DNA from: Rhyacichthys aspro
Lineage: Eukaryota > Chordata > Actinopteri > Gobiiformes > Rhyacichthyidae
Assembly: GCA_036850595.1 (NCBI GenBank)
Contig: CM072148.1
Span: 2,636,100 to 2,700,099 of the forward strand
Direction: 5' to 3'
DNA: 64,000 nucleotides
Shown here: piece by piece, positions 13,201-25,200 of the stretch
Layout of the letters: every line of letters starts with the position of its first letter
Position numbering within the stretch: the first letter of the stretch is position 1
Translations under genes and position numbers: made by a program
The notes under the pieces: model-generated
Told to the model about the DNA's origin: nothing
What the model saw: only the letters and a program-made list of their open reading frames with translations
Database searches by the model: none

Positions 13201-16200
13201 GGATCGGAGAAGGTCTTAGTCAAAGTAGGGTGAGCTGTCAGAATCATTTCAGCCAATTAACATGGATCCGGTGGATGTTTCTATGGTTACCAGCTGTCAC
13301 GGTCTTGAGAGGTGGAGTTAGAGACCTGACAAACTTGACAGTAACTTCGCTCAGCCCATTTTAGACACGTTTTTTTCCTTAAGACATGAAAGGCTCGGAG
13401 TTGATCTGGGTTATGTTTAATCGAGTCTGTGTGTTCGGATTCCAATGTGTGGGACCCAGCAGCACCAGTCACATGGAAACCAGGGAGCAAGTTGCTTATT
13501 CATTAATTTACTCTGAGCTTTAAAGATCCCTATCCACACTGGGGTTCTTTTTCATGTAGAAATAGTGACAGGATTGAAAATAAACAACGCTTACTTCACT
13601 GCACTCAGTTTACTTCAAATATAGACCCTTTTAAAGCAGCGTCATCAAAAACATAAACGTCCCACATAAGCATGAAAAAAACATTCATTTAGACTCAAGG
13701 CCCGGGGGTAAAATGCGGCCCTTAACAATGTTTTATATGGCCCTTCAATACACTGGGTAGCTAATATTATTGGGACTTTACAAAAACTATCCTAAAGATA
13801 TGTAATAGGGAACAATAGGTTTAAGATGGATTTGTACAGGCTTTAAATGCATTTAAACAGGTTGTAGTTGCATTGAAACAGGTTTTAGTTGGATTTGAAC
13901 AGGTTTTAGTTAGATTTGAACAGGTTTTAGTTGGATTTGTCACAGTCTTCGGCCACTAAAATGGTTCTTATTTACTATTGTGGCCCCTCACCACTGAGTA
14001 ATGAACATGTATGTTGAGTTTGTTGTGTTAGCATCTTTTTAACTCTTATTTATCTTATTTATTGATAATTTGATGATTTCTGAGCAAATCATGAATGAGT
14101 CAGGTTTAACGTTAGCTCCTTTTTTCTTTTTTAACAAAGGCTTACTAAAGACACTTAAGTGCAGCATTAGCCCAAGCAGACACATACTTTGGTTCGTTCT
14201 TTTGTGCTGTAAACCCAGACAAGGTGTCAGATCCAGCTGTGAAGGTTTAATCGAGCTGTGAGCATACTCTGATTTAGCGCTGCATATTAACGTACTGAGT
14301 GACAGCACACGTGTATTCAGAGTTGGATGTCATTTGTTTATGCAGAGATTTTTGGATAATATTGATTGTAAATACATAGTACATGCACACACAGCCTAGA
14401 ATGTGTTAACAAGATGTCAGCAGCTCTGTCCTGTTTTAGCACGAGAGCAGAAACAATGAGAAACCTTTAGTCCGACCTGTGCGAACTCTGTAACTAAACC
14501 TGTGTTTCACAAACGGCTCAAAACAAGAGTTGACCCTTTCAGTTTGTGTCTGCTTCTCTCCTGACCAGCCTCTGGCCTCGTCCTTTTGTCTTCATTTGCT
14601 TAATATTGTCTAGGCCCTGTATCAGACAAGAAATAAATTGGTTTCTGTTCCACCGCAAATGAAGGAGGACGTCAGAGAACATTTTAATTAGTTGCAAAAG
14701 GCCAACCCATAGTGTGAGTTTAGCTGCTTATTCAATCTGACTGACTCTCTTTTGGCCTCAAGTATATCATCTCTAGATAAAGACACAGGTTTGAATTATT
14801 ATGATGTAAAAACAAACACCTTTCTGTATTTATGTTTTGAGCTAAATCTAAACAGACTATTATTTTACCTAAATAACATCTGATCTTAGAGAATTTGGCT
14901 GCGGTGGATTATTGTGTAGCAGAATGGATTCTATATAAAACAACATGGACTACCCTCTACATGCAGTAATACACGTGCAGTAATACAGACTCAGTCGGTT
15001 TGTGGTACAATGTTGAAATATTTAGACACATCTGGTGACCCTTTGAGGAGTAGCTGTAACTTCCTGTTGAAGCAGGTAATATGAGCATTCACTATGTTAT
15101 GTATGTTACATGAGCTTTGTCAGCAGAAATACTGTTGATATTTTGGAGTATTACATTACAGCTTAACACCATTTTTTGACTGGATTGATTTCTGTAAAAC
15201 AAATGGAGAGTTGACTAATTGGGATGTTTTGAACTTGTAATATTTACTGTATGTAGAGGGTATTGTGAGGCAAATATGACCTCGTGCTGCAGCTGGATTC
15301 TTGCGAGATTTGTGAGTTCAGATATTCACAACAATCCATCTTGTACTGCTCCAACCGAAGTACCAGCGTCCTGGCTGTAGTTCAGACAGTGTATTGGAGT
15401 ATTTACTCACAGATGATAAATCCAGTCACCTCCAGTTATTCATTTAAAGTACCTGGCCTTTTGCAAAGAACAAATGTGCAGCTATACACTCCTCAACTGT
15501 AAAAATGATGTACAAATGATGTATGCCATTCTCTGAATATATTATTCTGTCGTACACTATCTACCGTCAGTGTGTGTTACGTAGAAGCATATAGTAACAT
15601 GCATTATTTTCACATTATTGGGTTTTTATTATGTTTTTCAATTAGACAACAGAACTTAGCACTCCCCAGTCCAGGCTCCTTCATGTTAACCTTGTGCTGC
15701 AGCTGGATTCTCACGAGATTTGAGAGTTTATAAAGTCACGAAAATCTATCTTGAACTGCTCCAAAGTATATGCGGTCTGAACCTTGGCCAAACTTGTTTG
15801 TTGTGTCCGATGACGTGGTAGTCCTGACAGGTCTGGGCATGTTTTAGGTTTGAAGATGTAGCGACTGTTTTTGCCTTTGTTTGATTTTTTATTGAAAGTA
15901 CTGGCCCTTTTGCAAACTCTTTCAACGGGAGCCCTCCAGATGGTTCTGTGGAGCAGTTCTATCTGGGTCAGGGTACTTAAATGTCCCCTCTGAACCAAAA
16001 TATGGACCATTTCAAAGCCACAAACACTTCTATTTTCCACACATTTAAATGGACTTACTAGTGATTTATTATTTAATGTGTAAAATATATTTTTTCACAG
16101 TTCTCATTTACAGCAGATGGTGTAGCACATGGTTTAGTCTCAGCGTCATGATCCTGTCTCCTTCTCTAAACTCGGAGCCTGCTGACAACTGCTTACTGTA

Positions 16201-19200
16201 GGGAATAAACGAGCTCCTCAAGCATCTAATAAAATCACGTATTTATCTATTCCTTTAATTCACAGTCATCACAAGTAAGCCCGTGTCAATATTTAACCAT
16301 GACATTGCATGTTTTTCTAATATCATGCAGACCTAATTGAAACTCATTATTTATTCACAGTTTTAAATGTCTGACTTTTGAATAGGTGCTTTTTCTAATC
16401 CTCTTTCTACTTCTTGTTACTTAACACTGACTTAACTGTGGCTTTGCAGGCTTTCACTTTAGAGGATTAGGGAAAAGAGCGTTTTTCTCATTCCCTGCTT
16501 TAAACAACACTAGATCTGTTTTAATGTATGCTAAAATACCCTGTCACTTGCCCCTGTGTCATGTCCTCGGAGGAAAACAAATGGGGCCATATCCTTCATG
16601 TACTCCTAAGTGTACTCCGTGCCCCTATAGACGCTTCTTTTAAGCTAATGAGCGTTGCTTATGAAAATGGCTCCGGCGCCGGCCTTAGCTCGTGTATCCG
16701 AGCCAAGAGCGGAGCGAGGATGATGCCAGAAAGATGAGGGGTGATGTGATCGGATTTGATTTGTAATGTCTGCCTGACCTTTTATACCTGTGTTGGCACC
16801 GGAGGAGGGGGGGAGGACACGAAGGAGAAGGACGAGGAGCGAGTGGGGGCTGCTTTTGGAGGTGCTCAAAGAGGCGAGGAGATGAGATGATGGGGCAATT
16901 AGTGAGAACAGACCTAGTGCGGTAACATTTGCAGTTGTTTACAATGCAAAGCTCAAGGCAACAGTCTTAACCTCCCTCATCCCTCTGTTGTACTGCATGT
17001 GTTTATTGACCCATCAAGCTTATTATTTCTTAACCTCGTCTCTAATTAGCCTTGTCTTTTTTTCCCCCTTTCTTCCTTTTTGCTATTTTACTCCAGATTA
17101 CATTGCAAATTTATGCTTGTCGCAATATCAGTATCACAAAAGACTGGAGCTGAGAGAGAACAGTGCGGTTTGGTGTCCTTGTGATGTATGGATTTTTTAC
17201 AGAGGGTGCTACCTAATCATTCTTTGGCTGTGGGATTTAGGATAAGCCCTGGCAAAAAAAATGGAAACTTGGAGCTTTTGGCTGGTGAGTCAGACTGATA
17301 TGACTTGAAGTTGACTTCATGCTCCCTAAACAAACGCTAAACTGTCACAGCCTCTTCCCTGATGGGTCTTCTGTCACCCGTCTGCTGCTGATTCTGCTTT
17401 ATTAAATTGTACTATGAAGAAATAAACAGCCACAGACTACACAGTTTAATTTGAACAGTGAATATATCTTCCTCCACATCATTATCCTGGAAGTTCATGG
17501 TTATATTCTAGATACAGGCGTCTTCTGCTGTGTTCATGTGGTCCTCGGAAACTCGGTTAAAATGCAAACCAATACCTGCTCAAGCTCCAAGTTGGAAAAA
17601 GGCTCAGGTAAACTAGGTAAAAATGTCTTGCCTGACTTTTCGACTTGAAATCACACGCGTCACACGATACGTTTACCTGCAGGTAGAGGAAATCGAATTA
17701 TTGCCTCAGTTCGATAATAAACTGAGTTTTAAACCGACGATTAAGGTCGGACACAGCACTGAGCAGCTCCAGAGTCGGACAGAGACACAGAGTAACACAC
17801 GGAAACAGAAAAACATGAAGAACAGTGTTTAGAGACAGATGAACTCATTTAAAACCATCAAAGACACATATTTAGAGTCGCACTGTCTCTGGAAATACTG
17901 TTTATCTGTTATTCTGCTCTGTTCATGTCGTAAAAGTTTAAAAGAACAAGCTTCTTCTGTAGTTTATGATGTGTTCAAGTGCTTTCAGACGGCGCTGTTG
18001 CAGAGATATTAACGTGTTGTTCTTAGTTTGTTGTGTTTATGTCTTTTTAAATCATAAAGTCAGTGTGATATCGTTGATATTTATTAATAAATCAATGATT
18101 ACAGAGCAGATCAGTCGGGTATATTAGCTTTTAACGAGGCCTGTCAAAAGATCTTTCTCACTTAAAGTTGTAATAATAACAAGCCTAAAGGACATTTAAC
18201 TATTACAGATCATATTTTTATTGTCGACAGTTGTATAACGTTAATATTTGTTGCTCTATGTTTTCATCACATATGTTTATCCTCTATCTCTGTCATGATT
18301 TAATGATGGAGTCTAGCTGTGGTTCATTATTTGACAGAAAACCAGGTTTGTGACAGGGAAGCTCTACCTAAGGGCAGCTTCTCTATCTGGTGATGCTGGA
18401 AACAGACAGGAAGCGGTGATGAGCAAAAATCTCACTCTGAGAAAATAAAAGAAAAAAATGGAATGGTCTGGGCTGGGCTGAAAAAGGGAAGGATATGCGA
18501 GAAATGATACGGAATGAAAATGGGAAATTATCCCGCACTATATAAAGGAAGACAGAGGAGACCGAGCAGGAGGAGCGGAGCGGGGAGAGAAATAATTGGG
18601 CCAAGAGAGAGGAAAAAGCCACGGAGAGAAAAATGAGAGATGATAGAAAGGAAAGGTTGAACATGCGAGCAGATAACGGAGCAGGAAACAGGGAGAGTAA
18701 AGACAGAGGAGAGGACGTTCCCTGTGCAGTTTGAGCGCTCATATTGAATGATGGCCTTAGCCGCTGAAATACTCCCATCTCATCCATCACTCACACCTTG
18801 ACCCTGCCCCGTTCCCTCGTTTAACTATGCATGTGTATCGCCGCCGCGGCTGTAACTTATTCAGTCGTCCGAGAGATTAAAACCAGAGTAAATAAAGGTC
18901 GCTCGTACTCGTACCGCACAGGATCATTTCCGGTTGTGTTTGCTCTGCTTTGTTTGTCTGTTAATTGTGTTTTGTCCAGACAGGATGCTGAGAGCGAGGA
19001 TGGTGAAACTCCAAAGTGAGTTCCCACGGTGAGATGGGGGTTCCCATGGCAACCGCTGCAAAAAAGGGAGGACACTGGATTACCCTCGCTGTCTTCCTCT
19101 GCCGCTCTGTCTCAAGGGTGATAAAGGATTGTACTCTCATTAATTTTTCCGTCCTCTTGAGAGCGAAGTGTCCGGGAAGGGGACTCTGTGTCGGGGCATG

Positions 19201-22200
19201 TGCAGGGTTCATGTGCATGCTCCGGGCTTTGTTATGTATGCGTCCTTGGCTTTTGAATACTTGTCAGCCATTCAGCACTTTTCCACATTTATAACCATTA
19301 TATATATGTGTGTGTGTTTGTATGAAGCCAACACAATCCTTAGATTCTCTACTGTAAGCCTTTTAAAACCTCTCCTGCTTTTCTCTGCTGAGCCTGTAAT
19401 GCTTCTCCTTCCGGTCCTGACAGCTAGCTAGCAACGCAGCACAAACTCACGACAGCTTAAACTTTAGCTGACTCTAAATGTTTTACAAGCCGTTTCCTGC
19501 TCTCCGTCTCGCTGTTGAATATTAAACATGTCAAAATGTTACGTCACAAATTGTACTTGTAAATTGCAGCTGGCACATTTAAGCCTATGATTCGAAGTCT
19601 AGGAGAATTAACAGTCAGACTGGGGTTCGGTGCGTCGTGGTCCGCTTCAGGCATGTTTGTGTTATGATTATGCTTTGTAAACCAAGCAAATAGAGACCAA
19701 ATGAGCTGCCAGATGGACACAACAAGGCAGTTCTAACTGGGTTTCCATGTGGTTGCTCAAACAGCACGGGCGGGTGACAAACTGTCAGGAGAAAAACTGG
19801 AATTAAAAGTCGTCATAATACATGCAAATGAATCCATCCCGGCCATAAGGGGTCAGTGAGTGTTTTGATGACTATGGAAATGATGTGAACCGAATCCTAT
19901 GGCCTTTGGAGTGGAAGATTTTAGGCAGCAGTGTTTTTGACAAGGCTCATAGCTGCAGCTGTCAAAATATCATATGAATACATTTTAGAGAGCTTCTGAA
20001 CAAGCCAGTGTGTTGTTCAGAAGCTGCGCGTACACTGATCTGTCTCATTTTGTTTTCGTATGTGTATTTTTATGAGACCGTATCCTAGTTTTACTTACGT
20101 CATTATGAATAGTGATGTAGCACTCGAAACCAGTCTTAAGACTATTTATTATCTCAAACTCATTTTTACTTTGTCTTTTCCTGGTCTTGAACTCATTTGA
20201 TCTTGTCTCAGTCTCGGACATTAACCAAAACCACAAACATTTTATCTGTCGACATCATCACTGTGAGTGGATAAAAACTTCTATGATGTCTCTAGATCTA
20301 TTCTAGTGTATCATACATTGGTCTTGGTCTTAACTCGGTCTTAACCGGACATTATCGGCCTAAAAGTCTTGGTCTTGTCTTGGTCTCAGTACGTGCTGAT
20401 CTTGGTCTTTGGACTGAAACACAAGACAAACTTTTTACAGTTGAATTATATTTAGTGGGTGGATAGGCAGTTTTTTTGTGACTGGGAAAAACAATAATAA
20501 CATGTCCTGTGTAGTTCTGAAAAAATGTAACCCAGACTCATGTATTTCCATTTACAAATGCAGAACGATGCGGCCCACGACAAAAAATTATTATAAATCA
20601 TTGTGTTTTTTCCCACTCAATCATAATTATGGCAACTGCGAGGATTATTGCAAATTATGCTTTTTAACAGGTCTTTACACAGCCTTTAATTTGCATACAT
20701 TTACAGTCTGCATTAGTAATAGCTGTCATGGAGGAAAGTTTGTAGAAATTAGTTAAATGCATTTGTGATTTGTGAATTAATTTTTGTAAACAAACCTGGG
20801 ACACCTCTAAAATGATCAAATACACAGAAAGTTGCAGGTACATTCACCTCTGTGTTATTCTACAGGGACATATTTGTGGATTATATTACATTAGTGAGAA
20901 TGCATTTAATTTTTCACACTACCCCTGCATATTATGCCTTTAAAGCTGGGGTAGGCAGTTTTTATTTCACATGAAGCACAGACAAAAGACTGAGCTAATT
21001 GGAATAATATGACCACCATTTTAGTTCTATTATATTCTAGGAGTATTGGGACATAATATTGAACCGATATTGGAGATGGTGATTGTTCCCAAGCATTAAC
21101 CACCTCTTACATTACCTTTAATTGCCATCAGTTTACAATGATACAACTATTTCCAAGTGGTTTCTACATTGGGAGTAGATACACCCGTCTCTAGTGTGAA
21201 ATGTGCTGTGATGAATGTTCCCTCTCTGCCGTTTGGTTAAGCCTTAACTCTGTTCCACATGGTTTGAGCGTGTGAGCATACTGGCCATCCTGCTGAACTG
21301 TGTGACTCTGGGGATGTTCCAGCCCTGTGGCCACACTCCCTACTTCCTACAGGTAAAACACTCACACTTCAGATACTACACACTACCACCGTGTATTACA
21401 CAGTTTAGCAGGTATTACTATAACTGTGATCTACATCCCTCTGTGTGATTTATAAATATGAACACAGGATACTTGGACACATGTAAAAAAACGGACAAAA
21501 TGGCTGCGTCAAAGATGAAAAAGCTGAGCTGAAGAACTGCTTTGTTGAATGTTTGTAGTCAACAAACTGAAACAGAGACATATCTTTCTCAACATATCTT
21601 CTCTTTGTCCTGACGTTTTGTAAATGAAAGCCCACTGTGATCGAGGGGTCATGACATAACAGCCCAATGTGTGGTGCTCTTGTGCAGGAAAGTTATACCT
21701 CAGTATTTCCCATACATCGATCAGACTCTGACAGCCCTCTTTAATCTAACTAGAGCCGCCATGATCTCCACATGAGCCACAAATATGTTTTAATTGCATT
21801 TTACGTTGACATAATCTGCTGCATTGACATCGGCCCGTGTCTGTTGGAGGTTATTATCCAGAGGAAATCATGTTGGCAAAAGTTATAGTCAGTACCACAT
21901 CTCGACAGAAAACCAGCGCTGCCTTGTCTTGTGTTCTCTGCAGTGACACTAGCATCGAGAGCTGGATACAAACACAAACAAAAGAGAGATGCTAAAGGAT
22001 TAGCAAAACAGTAGCAAAGTCGCTAAAGTGACTTTCTCAACTTTATTTTTTATTTAACCTTTATTTATGTCCTCTGTGATGTAAGCACAGAGCAAAGTAA
22101 ACTTATTGCATCTTGAACTGTCCTGAAACACACAAATATGAGACTGTCATCAACTCCTGACATAGACCTACTGTTGTATGGAAAAACTGGTTGCTTTTAG

Positions 22201-25200
22201 GTGTAAATCTTGTAGTATAAGATTCACCAGTTCAATAAAATGAATGTGGTAAAAACTGCAATATTTTCCTTAGACATTCTGAAGTATAATTATAAAACAT
22301 TGATTTGAATTCATAAAAATGAAAAGTACAGGTACAGGTAGGCTTCTGCAGTAACAGTGCTTTCTAATATGCTCACATGCTCACACAGGATTAGAAATTC
22401 CAAAGTCATTACGCTGAGCCGTGAGACTTTATTATCAAGGGTCTGAAAAGTTTTTCCTTTAATTTCCACTAATCAGTTTACGCTAATCCTCTGGGCTGTG
22501 TGTGTGCGCTGTGTGTGTGTGTGTGTGTGTGCAGGCCCTGGATGATGGAATCTTCATCTTCTTCGCCGGTGAAATGGTTGTGAAGATGGTGGCTCTGGGG
22601 GTCATAGGTCAGAGCGGTTACCTAGGTGACACATGGAACCGACTGGACTTCTTTATTGTTATCGTCGGGTGAGTATTTGACACACTCGGCCACACTGTAC
22701 ACGTCGGCGCGCACGTCTGACATTAAATACGAGCCAAAAGCGCGTGCCAGTGTGTGTTTTGTGTAAAGCTTAGACACTTGTTTAATGCCAGTTAAATGTC
22801 AAGTGTGTGTAAGTCCCAGCAGAAAGTGTGTGTGCGCCCGACTCGTCTGCAGAATGACAATCACATCGTTGGGTCCTGAGAGACGGAGACCTCGGTGATT
22901 GGTCGTTAAAGGGCTGTGTATCCCAGAGACAGTGCCTTCTGACGGATTCCCTCCAGATACACAGGTTTTGCCAAGGTCAGAATAATCAGGATGCCACTGA
23001 CACGGCGACATGGCTTTTGCTCTTCGCAGGATGCTGGAGTACTCTCTTGATGGACACAACGTCAGCCTATCAGCGATCAGAACGGTCCGAGTCCTCCGCC
23101 CGCTGCGAGCCATCAACAGAGTACCCAGTGAGTTTGTCTCCATATCCGTTACCTTCTCTTGTTGCTCAGATATTTTATTTTGATCGATTTGAAGTTGCAT
23201 TGTTGAAAATTTAGTTGTATAGATTTGAACAAAGTGGAGCAGACGGGTCAAAAAAGTTTTTAGCACTTCCGCACAGCTTCTGTTTATGTTGGGAAAGTAG
23301 ATATTTAAAGCTCCTGTGGAAGTCGATTAGTTCTGTTTTTTTTTGACTAAACTATTTTTCAGACTTGTTTACACTGGGTTTATTCAACAGCATGTCCCTG
23401 CAGGGCTCCCGTAGCTGCTCACAGAAAATAGAAGAGAGTCTGGTATTTAAATTCTCTCAACTACACAATATAGTCGTGTTTCCACTGGGATGGTCCAGGT
23501 CGGGTTGGTTCTGACATGTTTTCATGGCCAAAAGGGATCTGAAGCGTCCCATAAAAGACACAACAGTAAAAACATTAAACTGAAATGTTTTTGTGAACGA
23601 CATAACAGTCATATTCAAACAGAAAATATGATAAAGGTTGTACTTTTTCACGACGACAAAGCTAACAATAAGCATTAGCACCAGTTGTTTCCAGTTTTAA
23701 TCAGAGTCAGTGTCGTACGGCTCTCTTTTCATGAATTTAAACGTTATATTTATCGTCTACCCTGCATTAAACACAAGCAGAACCTGTTTAACTCAAATAT
23801 AGAGTCTCTAAATGATAGGAAACTGCTGCAGCTGTTAATTTAATGTCTAGAAAGGATAAATAGAAACATTTTAATGTTTCTTGCAGCAGCTGAACCTCCA
23901 GCCTCTCACTAATACAACAGGATTTACTCTGATTTAGATTCAATATTAACAACACATCCAAGTTTCTAAAAGTCTGCTTCTGATATTTTTTATTTCTCAA
24001 ATAAAGACATGACTTTTGTGGCACTTTGATGACATGATTGTTTACGGAGCAGGCGGTGCTCTCCAGTTCCCCACAGTGGAAAGAAGGCTTATATTTCAAT
24101 TTTATTACAACATCGACATTTGCAAAGTCTTTATTGAAAAAGACTGCTGTTCGTCTGTGATATTGCTGACACCACATTGAACTACAGCAGCAGTGGCCAA
24201 AATATGTCTTTTTGGTTCAAGAATTCAATAAAAATATTAAACAGCGTCATTTAATTTTTACCTAGACTTTTGACCAATGAGAATGTGGAAGTTAGTTAGC
24301 AAGTCTAACTAATATATCACATATATTTCTAATGCCAGGTGAGAAAAGAGAAAAACAGATTGACCACTTGTGACTTATTCAGAAAGACACATTGAAATTC
24401 AAGGACTGAGTTGCCGCTTAGGTGTTAATTAAGACATTCCTGATGAAGTAGACTCACTTACTTGAGCAGTTAACACACACGTTTTTGCCCATTTAATCTC
24501 GATTCTGAATCTCCTAGTGATTATTTTGCCAGATGCTGTGTTCAGAGCAGCTGCTGTAACAACACACACCTTCGGCACCGCTGCAGAAATACAACCCGAC
24601 AGTGTTTAATGTGAGGCGTTTAAACACATCTTGGCAGCCGTCTAAAATGTCACGAGTGAGTGATCTTACCGTTTATCTTTAGCAGAATCTGTTTGAATTA
24701 AAACAAGCACTCGGTGAAGTTACCTGAGCTCTCACAGACTAAAACTGACCCTGTAATAGCCGTGTTAGTTCAACAGTATTTTACAAAGAAGACTTCAAAA
24801 CAGTGAGAGCAGTAAACACAGAAGTTGTGCTGTTTGGGTTAGCAGGGCAGGAATCAACTGAGGATAGTGTTTCTGATTTTCTGTGTTGAATACGTGACGA
24901 ATAATAGTGTGATAAAAGAGTTAGCCTTGGAAGCATCTATTGAAATGAGAAAATCAATCATCTTAGTAAAAACAGAAAGTGAATCGGTCAGACATAACAG
25001 CAGAATGGGTTTTAGATGGATTTGAACAGGTTTTATTTGGACTTGAATGTGTTTAGATGGATTTTAACAGGTTTTAGATGGATTTGAACAGTTTCTAGTT
25101 TGATTTGAACAGGTTTTATTTGGATTTAAACAGGTTTTATTTGGACTTGAAGGTGTTTAGATGGATTTGAACAGTTTCTAGTTTGATTTGAACAGGTTTT

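Larger units (their letters stand above)
10276..21258 (+). other. intron 2: U12-dependent AT-AC intron, 10983 nt
   Basis: 5' end ATATCCTTCT (10276-10285) matches the U12 donor consensus. A branch-site match CCTTAAC is at 21242-21248, with branch A about 11-12 nt before the terminal AC at 21257-21258. Splicing restores CC|A = Pro84 and the invariant PWFE. Content: a (CA)n run at 12927-12945, minisatellite array 1, a 410-bp spaced duplication near 15.3/15.7 kb, a purine-rich tract with a TATA-like motif near 18.5 kb, and family F sequences. Confidence 0.93.

Noticed and set aside
15711..16040. 109-codon minus-strand ORF
   Set aside because: Not recognised as any family; partly covers a local duplication. 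It could be a transposon remnant, but nothing supports a gene.
18383..18790. 135-codon minus-strand ORF rich in Ser/Leu/Phe
   Set aside because: Low-complexity translation of a purine-rich tract.
22799..23266. 155-codon ORF on the minus strand
   Set aside because: Overlaps exon 5 antisense and intron sequence; no family motif.
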